A DNA stretch of 64,000 nucleotides from an uncultured Gammaproteobacteria bacterium (lineage in GTDB: Bacteria > Pseudomonadota > Gammaproteobacteria > HK1), in the NCBI GenBank assembly GCA_958295465.1, contig OY282353.1, positions 1,240,001 to 1,304,000 of the forward strand, read 5' to 3'. Shown here one piece after another: positions 17,480 through 26,485 of the stretch. Made by a program: the position numbers and the translations under genes. The notes beneath the pieces were generated by a model that was not told the origin of the DNA, ran no database searches, and saw only the letters and a program-made list of their open reading frames with translations. Positions within the stretch are counted from its first letter, which is position 1, and each line of letters starts with the position of its first letter.

Positions 17480-17500
17480 TGAGGTGGACCCCATCGGTTG
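17480..17500 (+). repeat. Left terminal inverted repeat of a 1.9-kb patch
   Basis: The 21 bp starting TGAGGTGGACCCC are the exact reverse complement of 19360-19380. The 5'-TG...CA-3' polarity is that of IS3-type ends, with the enclosed DNA on the correct side. No target duplication is visible in the flanks. Confidence 0.6.
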
Positions 17501-17714
17501 GACAGGGATCGCGATTCAGCAAGTGTCTTCTGCCAACGCACTCGAACCCTACGCCTACCTGCGCCACGTGTTCACCGAACTGTCCAAGGCACAGTCTCTC
17601 GCCGAGGTCGAAGCCCTGCTGCCGACCCGGCTCGACCCCGCCTCCCTGACTCGACACTCGCTCCAAGGCCCCTTCATCAATCCGCGTCATTAGCGCCGTT
17701 CCCGGGGCGCTTAC
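17501..17714 (+). mobile_element. IS66-family remnant: transposase C-terminus and right end
   Basis: An open frame reads SANALEPYAYLRHVFTELSK and then VEALLPTRLDP, the conserved C-terminal piece of IS66 transposases, ending at TAG 17691-17693. CCCGGGGCGCTTAC follows, ending at 17714; its complement GTAAGCGCC fits the terminal repeat of IS66 elements. The remaining 450 or more residues of the transposase are gone. 17715-17924 shows no convincing gene. Confidence 0.75.
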
Positions 17715-17924
17715 GCTGCCGGTCCTGTCGGATTCCACGCACGGTGAAATGAGCCTCTCCGGTCTTGTCGTGGTGCAGGTGCGCGACACGGGCGGCGCGG
17801 CAGGCATCGGCCATACCTGCACAGTGAACGACGTCGGTTCGCGTATCGCCGGTCGCCCGACGGATCTGCAGACGTACTGCGCTATCATGGAAGCGTTGCT
17901 TCATGGGCGGCCGAGGACGGGGAC

Positions 17925-18344
17925 ATGGGCGAAATCGCCGTCGACATCGAGTTGGAGAATCCGGGAGACCGCGATCATTTCGAACGAGGACACGGTCGGG
18001 AATCCGACATCCGCCGTACGAGCATCGAAGCGATCGTCGATACGGGAGCGGTCATGCTGGTTCTGCCCCAGAATGTCGTCGAGCGTCTCGGGGTACGTAC
18101 CCGGCGGACCGCGATCGTGACGTATGCGGACGAGCGAAAGGAGGAACGACCGGTGGCCGGTCCCCTGACCATACATCTCTGCAACCGCTTCATGAGCACC
18201 GATTGCGTCGTCGGACCTCCGCTCAGCGAACCGCTGATTGGCCAGATCGTCCTTGAAGCACTGGATTTGATCGCGGACTGCACGAAACGCACGCTGACCC
18301 CGCGTCCCGAGTCGCCGGACTATCCGCTGCTCAATTTGAAGTAA
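17925..18344 (+). CDS. Retropepsin-like clan AA aspartic protease
   Basis: The product (139 aa) contains EAIVDTGAVMLVLPQNVVERLG, the Asp-Thr-Gly active site and flap-side hydrophobics of bacterial single-domain retropepsins that act as dimers. A later LIGQIVLEALDLIAD matches the second hydrophobic-Gly element. Such small proteases occur in many bacteria without known substrates. A 56-residue ORF and a PIN-domain remnant follow, all inside the patch bounded by 21-bp inverted repeats. Confidence 0.7.
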   Translation: MGEIAVDIELENPGDRDHFERGHGRESDIRRTSIEAIVDTGAVMLVLPQNVVERLGVRTRRTAIVTYADERKEERPVAGPLTIHLCNRFMSTDCVVGPPLSEPLIGQIVLEALDLIADCTKRTLTPRPESPDYPLLNLK

Positions 18345-18396
18345 TGCTTGTCCGGCCCGCAAGAAGGATCGGGCGGGTTCCGTTCGAGGAATGACG

Positions 18397-18567
18397 ATGG
18401 AAGGACAGGCGAAAAGCGCACGATCAAAGACGCCTCCGCTGTGGTGGGCGCCCGTCGAGCTCGAGGTCGAATACGAGGACCTGCTGGTGGAAGGGGAAGA
18501 CGGACGCGCGGACGAGCTGCGCGAAATCATCGCAAGCGGGTACGCGGATCCAGATACGAGTGGGTAG
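18397..18567 (+). CDS. Small acidic protein, possible antitoxin
   Basis: A 56-residue frame starts at ATG 18397 and stops at TAG 18565. It is rich in Glu and Asp (VELEVEYEDLLVEGEDGRAD) with a short C-terminal helix ELREIIASGYADPD. It lies 52 bp after the protease gene and 43 bp before a PIN-like frame, so it could be that toxin's partner. No family is recognised. Confidence 0.4.
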   Translation: MEGQAKSARSKTPPLWWAPVELEVEYEDLLVEGEDGRADELREIIASGYADPDTSG

Positions 18568-18610
18568 CCGGGGCAGGAGAAGCGTCCCGGAACCAGAAGG
18601 CGGCAAGGCG

Positions 18611-19497
18611 ATGTCGGAAGAGGCACGGACAAGGCCCATCGCGCTCGATACGAACTTGTTCATGCAGCACGGCGTAAGACGATTCCTGTGCGCCACGCAG
18701 GAATCGGCAGGAAGCTGGGTCGTCGTGCCGCAGAAGCCATGCGCGAGACCTGCCGGCGATACCACGTACAAGCCGGGCGGTTCGCGAAACGACTCGTGGA
18801 GCGGGAAATCGCCCAGCGGTTCGGTCCGACACCAACGGCGCAGATCAAGGCGCAAGGCGAAGCGGAAACAAGGGACCTCACCAAAGGAACATGGGCTGCA
18901 TTCGAACGGTGGGCACGGTCGGAAGCGACGCGGAACGACAGCCCCTGGCGTCTGGAGCCGGAGGGCGATGCGGCACGACACCTGTCACTCGATCTCATCC
19001 TGTCCGGGGCCTTCGATGAAGACGATACCGGCACGCCAAGGGGAGATCCGCCGGTCGTCTCGCAGGCGCTGCTGAATGGAAGTCGGGTGGTGGCCACCGG
19101 GAACATGGCAACCGTGGACAAAGGGAAGCTGAACGCATGGATTGTACGGCGCAAGGCAGAAAACCATACGGGCTACGCCGACGCGCCGACACCGTTCGTG
19201 GTCACGCCCGACGAGGCATGGCAGGCGGTGCTGCAAGGAAACGACGAGATGGAGACGGACTGGAACGTGACGGTCCTGTGCTATGGAGTCTGCCGGCCGG
19301 GCGAGGGCCTGGGATGGTCTCCGGAACAATGTCTGAAAAACCTGTGGCGGTTCGGCGGGCAACCGATGGGGTCCACCTCACCATGCCCCCTCCTTACAGG
19401 AAATTGCTGTTCCATCAGAGGTAGTTGCATCCCATCAACACTGCCAAGTCACCGTGATGTGAGGTGGTCACGTCCTCCCGGCATCCGGGAAGGATAG
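18611..19497 (+). pseudogene. PIN-like ribonuclease gene, frameshifted and truncated
   Basis: The first frame reads RPIALDTNLFMQHGVRRFL, the opening strand and catalytic Asp of a PIN domain, to SWVVVPQK near 18738. Homology then moves to another frame (AMRETCRRYHVQAGRFAKRL) and ends with VVSQALLNGSRVVATGNMA, the last PIN core strands. A one-base indel near 18735-18745 explains the switch. The natural C-terminus is cut by the inverted repeat at 19360, after which the frame runs into unrelated sequence to 19497. Confidence 0.55.
19360..19380 (-). repeat. Right terminal inverted repeat of the 1.9-kb patch
   Basis: Exact complement of 17480-17500, ending GGGGTCCACCTCA. The adjoining 19381-19502 has no gene; TCCCGG-CAT-CCGGGA at 19477-19491 could end transcription of the type ISP gene. 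Confidence 0.6.
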
Positions 19498-19502
19498 GGT
19501 GT

Positions 19503-22500
19503 TCAAATTCTATGGATCATCGTGATGCGCCGTGCTGTGTCTGTGAAGTGCTGGACTTCCTCGGGGGTGAGCGGGCGACCGAGGATGCCGCGTTCGCGAT
19601 AGGAAAGCCACTTCTTGAGAACTTGGTAGCCGCCGAGCTTGTAACTCCAGACCGCGGCGGGGACGTTGCGCCAACAGGCGCGGGCGTTCAGGTACACGTC
19701 GAACGTGGTCTGGCCGAGGGCGGGGAGAGCGTCGCCCATGGCGGCGCGTTCCTCCGGTGTAAAGGCGCGTTCGACGATGCGGCCCTGGCCGGGCATGACT
19801 GCGCCGCCCGTTCCGTAATGGCCCCATCCGGCGCTCAGCGCGAAGTCGTTGCCGGTCATGTTGCGCCCGTCCGTGGTCGCGGGCACGGCGATGGCCGCGG
19901 TCTCCGAGTGTAGTGCGCCGGTGGTTACGCCCGGAACGGGGGTGTCGGGGTCGAGCAAGGCCGCGAGCTCACGCCCTCGCGCAGCCGATTGGGCGAGTGC
20001 CTCCGCCGCCCCTCGTGCTGTCCCGTCCGGCCATCCCGGAAGCGGGATGCGCGGCCATCCCATGCGGAGCGCCCCGGCGTTGGCTTCGCGATAGATGGGA
20101 TCGTGGAGCACGGCAAGAACATGGTGGAACAGATCATTGGCCGTTGCGCCGAGACGGTCGAGATAATGTTGCGCTGTGCCCGAGAGGTTGGGGCGACGGG
20201 AGAGACTGTCAGGATTTCCAACATGGTCGTCGCGAAGCCATGCAGGGAACATGTTGGCACCGCGCTCGATCAAGTGCAGCGAGGCCATATGTTGCGTTAC
20301 GCACGCTTGGGGTTCTGCCTCGCCTTTTCTCAGATGCGGAGCAGCAGATAGCCAGATGTTGCCTTCAAATACATGCGGCCTGTACTCGGGCCGCTTTTCG
20401 TTGAGCAGTTTCGTGTCTGCTTCCCAATAGAGCCAGCGATTATCGAACGGCCGGTAGGTGTGGCGAATGAAGCCAGTGCCATTCGGGCCGCCCCGCGCGA
20501 GCAGGGCCTTGCGTACCGCGCGAGGGTCATATCGCGCCCTGGTCCCCATGGCTGTCGGGTAACGCTTCCGGATCGTGTCGTCGTCCAATTCCGCGTTGAA
20601 GTAATCACCGATCCGCGATTCGAGCCGATGGAGATCAACATCGATCACGAATGCATCGCGATTGGTGTTGACACCGGAAAAGTTGACAGGGAACAGATCA
20701 GGCAACGCCGGCCATTCAAACCAGTCCTCGCTCACCGCCGTTTGCACGAAGGGCAGGCCGAGCGGCAGGAGCGGCGACACGTCGTCGTAGAGTGTGCCCG
20801 GCTCTGCTTCCGCCGTTTCCAGCAGCTCCTCCCGCTTCGTCTGACCCCAGAGATGGCGGAAACCGACCGCTTCGGCGGGCGCATGATCGGCCTTGCGCAC
20901 CAGTGTCGCGATGGCGGTTCCGACCTGGATACCAACCGGGTCGCCTGGTGTCGAGAAGATGCTTGGGTCCGGCGAGCCGTCCGGCGCGACCTTGCCGGTC
21001 TTGTACTTGTCACCGTTCAGGCAGTCGATCCGTACCACGTCGAACGCTTCGAGATAACGCTCCCGCATACCTGCAAATGATCGACCATCGAGCCAGGAAT
21101 AGTTGGAGATGAAGCAGACCACGCCTTGGCCGGTCTTCTCCGCGATGCGCCGCTCCGCCATGCGGAAGAAGCGTACATAGAGATCATGCAACGCCCTGCT
21201 GTCGGGCATATGCACGCGCTTCGTCATCCGGTATGCGTCCAGGAATTCCTGCTCCTCGTCCACCGCCATGCCCGCGAAGCCGTTGTAGGGCGGGTTGCCG
21301 AGGATCACGAGGATAGGCGTTTCCTGTTTCACCCGTTCCGCCCGGTCACGCTCTTCCTCCAATTCCGGGAAAGGCAGCGGCTTCGTCGCTCTCGGCTCCC
21401 AGCCGGTGAGCGCGTTGGTGAGGAAGACGCCAGCACGCTCGGTTCCATCATCCGCGAGCGGCGCATCGAGGTCCTGCATGGTCAGCCCGACTTGCAGATG
21501 GGCGACCACGAAAGGCGCGGGCATGATCTCGAAGCCGAACACCCGCTCGGTCGCCGCCTGCTTCACCCGCGCACCGGCCAGCGCGCCCAGGCCGCGCCCT
21601 TCCAGGTTGGCGGCGATGCGGCGCAGCACTTCGGCGAGATAGGCCCCGGTGCCGCAGCACGGGTCGAGCACGTAGACGTTCTCCGCCGCGAGCCCGTCCG
21701 GGATGTCGAGGTCGTCCTTCAGCGCCCGGTCCACGCGGGCGACCATGTAGCGCACCACTTCCGCCGGCGTGTACCAGACCCCGAGTTGCTTGCGGAGTGC
21801 CGGGTCGAAGGCTTCGAGGAAGGGCTCGTAGAAGTAGGGCACCGCCGGGTCCTGCCCGGCGCCCTCGCCCGTGTGGAAGCGGGCGAAGAAGGCGGGCTGG
21901 TCTACCCGGTCGAGCGCGGCGGCGGTCCAGTCCAGCACTTCCACGAGGCCGAGCGGTTGCAGGCGACCGGGGTCGGAGAGTTGCTGGAACAACGCCCGCA
22001 GCACCGGCGCGCGAAGGTGCCAGACCGCCTCGCGCCAACTGAACCTTCCGGCGCCGTCGCCGCTGGAGAACGATGCCCCGTCGTCAGACCCGGCGCCTGC
22101 ACGCGCCCACAGCACCCAGGCGGAGAAGACGCCGTAGAACAAGGTCTGCACCAGGGTCGAGCGGAAGAAGCGCGCGCCCTTCTCGCCTTCGAAGCGCACC
22201 CCGAGCGCATCTTCGAGCGCCTGCCGCACCACCGCCAGCGCCGACGCATCGCCCGCTGCCTCCACCCGCGCGAGACCGTCCCGGGCATAGGACGCAAGCA
22301 GCCACGCCAGATCCTTCGGCTCGGCGAGTGCGGCCCGGTGCGACAGCGCCCGGCACAGATATTCGCCAAGACCCGCGCCGATCTTGCGGGCGAAGGCGCG
22401 CGGCTCCTCCAACCTGCGGTGGAAGTCGTCCGCGCTGTCCGCCAGGCGGAAGGTCTCCAGCTTCGCCGGGCGGCCCGCCGCGTCTTCACCCACCAGCACG

Positions 22501-22904
22501 AAGTCGCGCGCATTGGTCACCAGAACCAGTCGGTAGCGGTTCCAGTAGCGGCTGATCTGATCGCCCGCCGCAGTGAGCCACACATCGCCTCCAGAGGAGG
22601 CGCCGACTCCGGCGGCCTTCACTTCCACCACGCCGTGCTCCGGCGTCTGCCCCTCGCGGGGCCGGCCCCGCTGGACCTGCTTCGCCCCGTAGAGACCGAA
22701 GTCGGGATGGCCCGCGCCCTGATCGGCCAGTTCCCCGACACAGAACACCTTGGGCTTGAGGGTCGCGCCGACGGCGTTGAGCAGGTTCGTGAGCGGGGTG
22801 TAACTGGACCGCTCGCCGGTGGCGCCGCCCGAGGCGCGCACCTGCCGCAGATCGGCGAAGTATTTCTCGACCGCCGCCGTCAGTTGCCGGTTCGTTCCTG
22901 TCAT
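19503..22904 (-). CDS. Type ISP-like restriction-modification enzyme (nuclease-methyltransferase-specificity)
   Basis: The 1133-residue protein combines several activities in one chain. An N-terminal PD-(D/E)xK-like segment (GHPDFGLYG near 65, GVVEVKAAG near 92) is followed by an N6-adenine methyltransferase with motif I DPCCGTGAYLAE near 416 and motif IV GNPPYNGFA near 541. A long C-terminal region resembling the specificity domain of type ISP enzymes ends WSYKLGGYQVLKKWLSYRE. No Walker A helicase motif is seen, so it is closer to the short ISP/type IIG architecture than to LlaGI/LlaBIII. It stands alone. Confidence 0.82.
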   Translation of the reverse strand: MTGTNRQLTAAVEKYFADLRQVRASGGATGERSSYTPLTNLLNAVGATLKPKVFCVGELADQGAGHPDFGLYGAKQVQRGRPREGQTPEHGVVEVKAAGVGASSGGDVWLTAAGDQISRYWNRYRLVLVTNARDFVLVGEDAAGRPAKLETFRLADSADDFHRRLEEPRAFARKIGAGLGEYLCRALSHRAALAEPKDLAWLLASYARDGLARVEAAGDASALAVVRQALEDALGVRFEGEKGARFFRSTLVQTLFYGVFSAWVLWARAGAGSDDGASFSSGDGAGRFSWREAVWHLRAPVLRALFQQLSDPGRLQPLGLVEVLDWTAAALDRVDQPAFFARFHTGEGAGQDPAVPYFYEPFLEAFDPALRKQLGVWYTPAEVVRYMVARVDRALKDDLDIPDGLAAENVYVLDPCCGTGAYLAEVLRRIAANLEGRGLGALAGARVKQAATERVFGFEIMPAPFVVAHLQVGLTMQDLDAPLADDGTERAGVFLTNALTGWEPRATKPLPFPELEEERDRAERVKQETPILVILGNPPYNGFAGMAVDEEQEFLDAYRMTKRVHMPDSRALHDLYVRFFRMAERRIAEKTGQGVVCFISNYSWLDGRSFAGMRERYLEAFDVVRIDCLNGDKYKTGKVAPDGSPDPSIFSTPGDPVGIQVGTAIATLVRKADHAPAEAVGFRHLWGQTKREELLETAEAEPGTLYDDVSPLLPLGLPFVQTAVSEDWFEWPALPDLFPVNFSGVNTNRDAFVIDVDLHRLESRIGDYFNAELDDDTIRKRYPTAMGTRARYDPRAVRKALLARGGPNGTGFIRHTYRPFDNRWLYWEADTKLLNEKRPEYRPHVFEGNIWLSAAPHLRKGEAEPQACVTQHMASLHLIERGANMFPAWLRDDHVGNPDSLSRRPNLSGTAQHYLDRLGATANDLFHHVLAVLHDPIYREANAGALRMGWPRIPLPGWPDGTARGAAEALAQSAARGRELAALLDPDTPVPGVTTGALHSETAAIAVPATTDGRNMTGNDFALSAGWGHYGTGGAVMPGQGRIVERAFTPEERAAMGDALPALGQTTFDVYLNARACWRNVPAAVWSYKLGGYQVLKKWLSYRERGILGRPLTPEEVQHFTDTARRITMIHRI

Positions 22905-23178
22905 TGTCCCTGTTGCCGTCGTGCAAGGCCGTCGGCATGCCCACTTGGGCGGCGGTGTTCATCGTAGCCGACCGAGACCGCGACGGGGCAGAGAAAACCG
23001 CGAAATCCCGATGACACGACGGTGTTCGGGACGTTGGCGGGAATCGCTGGGCCTCGTACCCTCCCGTTGTTCGGCAGCTTGCGATGATAGTATCTTCCGC
23101 CCTGCCCGCCCGCTGCCGCCCGGACCCGGTGCGCGGAATGCGGCGGGCACGGGAAGCCGCCCCGGAGAAGGATCCTCC

Positions 23179-23919
23179 GTGCTCACCATTCGCAACCTCC
23201 GGACCGGATACGGCAAGGTGCAGATCCTGCGCGGGATCGACATGTCCGTGGCCGAAGGCCGTATCGTCGCCCTGCTCGGCGGCAACGGGACCGGCAAGTC
23301 CACCCTGCTGAAGGCGGTGTCCGGCCTCCTGCCGGTGTGGTCCGGAAGCATCGAGTTCAACGGCGAGGAGATCCGGAACCGCAAGCCCAACGTCATCGTC
23401 CGGCGCGGGCTGACCCAGGTCACCCAGGGCAAGGACATGTACCCGGCCATGACGGTGGAGGAGAACCTCCGGATCGGCGCCTATACGCGCAGCGACAAGG
23501 CCGGGGTCGTGGCCGACATGAACAAGGTGTTCGACTACTTCCCGGTGCTCGGCGAGCGCCGCCGCCAGCTCGCCGCGACCCTGAGCGGGGGCGAGGTGCA
23601 GATGCTGGTCATCGGACGCGGCCTGATGGCCAATCCCAAGCTCATCATGCTCGACGAGCCGAGTTCGGCCCTCGCTCCGCGGGTCCTGCTCGACATCTTC
23701 AGCATCGTCAACCGCATCAACCGCAACGAGGGCATCACGATCCTGCTGGTGGAGCAGAACGTGCGCATGGCCCTCCTCCTCGCCGAGTACGGCTACGTGA
23801 TCCGCGACGGCGTGATCCACATCGAGGGGGATGCGCGCGACCTCATCAACGACGACAACGTGCGGCTGGCCTACCTCGGGGGCACGGTCGCGGACGCCGG
23901 GGCGGAGCTGGCCCACTGA
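23179..23919 (+). CDS. livF: Branched-chain amino acid-type ABC transporter ATPase (LivF-like)
   Basis: The 246-residue ATPase has Walker A GGNGTGKST, signature LSGGEVQML and Walker B LIMLDEPSSALAP, with a switch His position replaced by Gln in LLVEQNV, as usual for LivF. GTG 23179 was chosen because GGAGAAGGA precedes it; the upstream open frame is unrelated. It opens the operon LivF, LivH, binding protein, LivM, LivG. The substrate is a branched-chain amino acid, amide or urea-type compound; sequence alone does not settle it. Confidence 0.85.
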   Translation: MLTIRNLRTGYGKVQILRGIDMSVAEGRIVALLGGNGTGKSTLLKAVSGLLPVWSGSIEFNGEEIRNRKPNVIVRRGLTQVTQGKDMYPAMTVEENLRIGAYTRSDKAGVVADMNKVFDYFPVLGERRRQLAATLSGGEVQMLVIGRGLMANPKLIMLDEPSSALAPRVLLDIFSIVNRINRNEGITILLVEQNVRMALLLAEYGYVIRDGVIHIEGDARDLINDDNVRLAYLGGTVADAGAELAH

Positions 23920-23949
23920 GGCCGGCCGCCGCACCAAGAGCGAAAACGC

Positions 23950-24840
23950 ATGGACCTGCTGCTCGACTTCATCATCGTCGGACTGTCCATCGGCATCGTG
24001 TACGGGCTGGTCGCGCTCGGCATCTCGCTCATCTTCTCGGGGCTCGACATCGTCCACTTCGCGCACGGCGAGGTGTACATGATCGGCGCCTTCCTCGGCA
24101 TCGCGATCGTCAGCATCAGCGGGGTTCCGTACTTCGGGGCGCTGGTGGGGGCGATGATCGTCACCGGCGCCGTCGGCGTCGTCATCGAGAGGGTGTTCTA
24201 TCGCCGCCTCACCCGCGGCGGCGGCGGCTACACGGTCGCCGGCATGGGCATGATCATCTGCGGGTTCGGAATGTCGGTGGCGCTGCAGAACGTCGCCTAC
24301 CTGATCTGGGGCGCCGCGCCCCATCCCTATCCGGTGAGCTTCGGGATGCCGATCTTCCTCGGCAACATCGCGCTGCCGAAGTCCTACCTCTACATCCTCG
24401 TCAGCGCGCTGGTGCTGATGGCCGTGCTCCATACCTTCCTCACCCGCACCAAGCTGGGTCTCGCGGTGCGTGCCGTCGCGTACAACAAGGACACGTCGTA
24501 CCTCATGGGGGTGAACGTGCCGGCGATGATCTCGCTCATCTTCGGCGTGGCGTGCGCGATGGCCGCGGTGGCCGGGGTGCTGATCGGCCCCATCAACTAC
24601 GTGCAGATCGAGATGGGCTACCTGATGCTGCTCAAGGCGTTCGCCGCCGCCGTGGTCGGCGGATTCGGGAGCCTTCCGGGAGCGCTGCTCGGCGGCGTGG
24701 TCGTGGGACTTTTCGAGACCCTGTGCGCGGGTTACCTGATCGCCAGCTACAAGGACATCTATGCCTTCCTGCTGCTGATTACGGTATTGATGGTGAGACC
24801 GACCGGCCTGCTCGGTATCATCGTGAAGGTGAAGGCGTAG
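23950..24840 (+). CDS. livH: ABC transporter permease LivH-type
   Basis: The protein (296 aa) has about eight hydrophobic helices and begins MDLLLDFIIVGLSIGIVYGL. The LivH hallmark ALGISLIFSGLDIVHFAHGE is followed by the coupling loop TKLGLAVRAVAYNKDTSYLMGVN. The C-terminal AAAVVGGFGSLPGALLGG is shared with all LivH/UrtB proteins. It starts 30 bp after livF. Confidence 0.88.
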   Translation: MDLLLDFIIVGLSIGIVYGLVALGISLIFSGLDIVHFAHGEVYMIGAFLGIAIVSISGVPYFGALVGAMIVTGAVGVVIERVFYRRLTRGGGGYTVAGMGMIICGFGMSVALQNVAYLIWGAAPHPYPVSFGMPIFLGNIALPKSYLYILVSALVLMAVLHTFLTRTKLGLAVRAVAYNKDTSYLMGVNVPAMISLIFGVACAMAAVAGVLIGPINYVQIEMGYLMLLKAFAAAVVGGFGSLPGALLGGVVVGLFETLCAGYLIASYKDIYAFLLLITVLMVRPTGLLGIIVKVKA

Positions 24841-24956
24841 GCATCAGGCCGATGGTGGAGGAGAAGGGGAACCCCTGCCGCGTGGCCGGGGCTCCGCATC
24901 ACCGGCGGCGCCGGGACGCTACGGCGGCGCCATTACCCGAACGAGAGGAGAACGAC

Positions 24957-26231
24957 ATGAATGCAGTCCGGAAGAAGGAATGGCTCTGCCCGAGGAACGT
25001 GGTGGCCGGTCTCGCGGCCGGCGCCATGTTGGCGGTGGCGGGCGCGGCGTCCGCCGGCGTCATCAAGATCGGGGCGAGCCTGCGCATGAAGACCGAGACC
25101 GGCGAGAAGTACGGGCAGATGGTGGTCGACGAGCTCAGCGCGATCAACGCGGCCGGCGGGGTCAACGGCCACACCATCGAGATCAAGCTGCTCAACGACG
25201 AGTGCAAGTCCGACATCGGCGTGGCGAACGCCACCAAGTACGCCTACCAGGACAACGTGCATCTCTTCGTCGGCTCGACGTGCAGCTCGGTGTCGCTGCC
25301 GATCGTGGACGTCATCCACAAGGCCGGGGTGCCGATGCTGATCCCCCATTCCACCAACTACAAGATCACCCTGAAGGGCAGCCCCTGGGTGTTCCGGGTG
25401 CCGATCTCGTCGCGTTTCTCGGCCGCCGCGGCCGCGAAGTACACGGCCGAGAACATCGGCACGAAGATCGCCTACATCTGGGCCTCCGACGCCGCCTCGC
25501 AGGCCGATGCGCAGAAGTTCTACGAGTACATCCGGAATTTCCACGGCGAGGGGCCGCTCTACGCGGAGCAGTTCCAGGAGGGTGAGCTCGACCTTCGACC
25601 CCACCTCCTCAAGATCAAGGCGCTCCAACCCGAGGCGCTGATGATCTCCGCCCAGTCCCAGGACTTCGCGCGCGGGCTGGTGCAGTCCTACGAGGTGGGG
25701 ATCCCGCCGTCGGTGAAGCGCATCGGTGGCTCGGCCGCGTCCAACCGGCCTGCCCCCATCCTCGCGGGCGATGCGATCAAGGGGGTGTTCTTCCACGCCG
25801 CGTTCTCCTACGTCGATCCGGACCCGAACGCCCAGGCGTTCGTGAAGATGACCACCGAGCGCTACGGCGTCCCGACACCCGATCACGACTTCTCGCAAGC
25901 CTGGGATCTCGTGCAGATCGCGAAGAGGGCGCTGGAGCGGGCGAATCTGACCCTCAGCGACGATTCGCTCGCCGCCGACCGGGCCGCGATCCGGGACGCG
26001 CTCGCGACCATTCAGGGCTACAAGACCCTCGGAGGCGGCGTGGTCGACTTCTGTGCCGATGCGACGCCGGAATGCCGTGACGGCAACAAGACCCCGGTGC
26101 TCATCGAGTACACGAAGGGCGGCGAGGACTACGAGCTTCGCGTGATCGGCAAGACCACGTTCGGCGCGGATTTCGGTCTCGACGGAATGCAGGAAGAGGC
26201 CGCGGCGCTCAGGAAGTCCCTCGACAACTGA
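24957..26231 (+). CDS. ABC transporter substrate-binding protein (type I periplasmic fold)
   Basis: The 424-residue protein has a signal peptide ending AASAGVIKIG, then INAAGGVNGHTIEIKLLNDE and SDIGVANATKYAYQDNVHL, typical of LivK/amide-binding receptors. LFVGSTCSSVSLPIVDVIHK lines the ligand cleft. Four Cys in ECKSD, STCSS and DFCADATPEC suggest two disulphides. GAGAGGAGAA lies 5 bp before ATG 24957. A 14-bp hairpin follows the gene, so it can be made in excess over the downstream permease. Confidence 0.85.
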   Translation: MNAVRKKEWLCPRNVVAGLAAGAMLAVAGAASAGVIKIGASLRMKTETGEKYGQMVVDELSAINAAGGVNGHTIEIKLLNDECKSDIGVANATKYAYQDNVHLFVGSTCSSVSLPIVDVIHKAGVPMLIPHSTNYKITLKGSPWVFRVPISSRFSAAAAAKYTAENIGTKIAYIWASDAASQADAQKFYEYIRNFHGEGPLYAEQFQEGELDLRPHLLKIKALQPEALMISAQSQDFARGLVQSYEVGIPPSVKRIGGSAASNRPAPILAGDAIKGVFFHAAFSYVDPDPNAQAFVKMTTERYGVPTPDHDFSQAWDLVQIAKRALERANLTLSDDSLAADRAAIRDALATIQGYKTLGGGVVDFCADATPECRDGNKTPVLIEYTKGGEDYELRVIGKTTFGADFGLDGMQEEAAALRKSLDN

Positions 26232-26267
26232 CGCCGGCGAGAGCGGCGAAACGCTCGACGTCGGCAG

Positions 26268-26308
26268 ACCGCGGGCGGACGGCATCGCGTCCGCCCGCGG
26301 TCGTTTCC
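26268..26308 (+). terminator. Strong hairpin after the binding-protein gene
   Basis: ACCGCGGGCGGACG (26268-26281) pairs perfectly with CGTCCGCCCGCGGT (26288-26301) around a 6-base loop, then CGTTTCC. Being inside the operon, it probably gives partial termination or protects the upstream mRNA end. Confidence 0.65.
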
Positions 26309-26485
26309 ACAACCCTTGGAAGTCGAGCTTCGGGATACGTATCCGGTCCGGAACATCGTCTCATTCATGGACGTCGGGCATGACGGGCAGCGTCCGGCCC
26401 CAGGTTGATTGACGCGCATCTCGACTCCCGGTACCCGGGGTTGAACGACCCATGCCGCACGCGGCGGCACGATCAGGCAGGCGAC

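Noticed and set aside
19477-19491. Hairpin TCCCGG-CAT-CCGGGA as terminator of the type ISP gene
   Set aside because: The stem is only six pairs and has no T-run on the minus strand, so it is mentioned but not called.
23337-26231. 964-codon plus-strand frame running into the binding-protein gene
   Set aside because: Its first 540 codons are a shifted reading of livF and livH; the true gene starts at 24957 behind a clear ribosome site and signal peptide.
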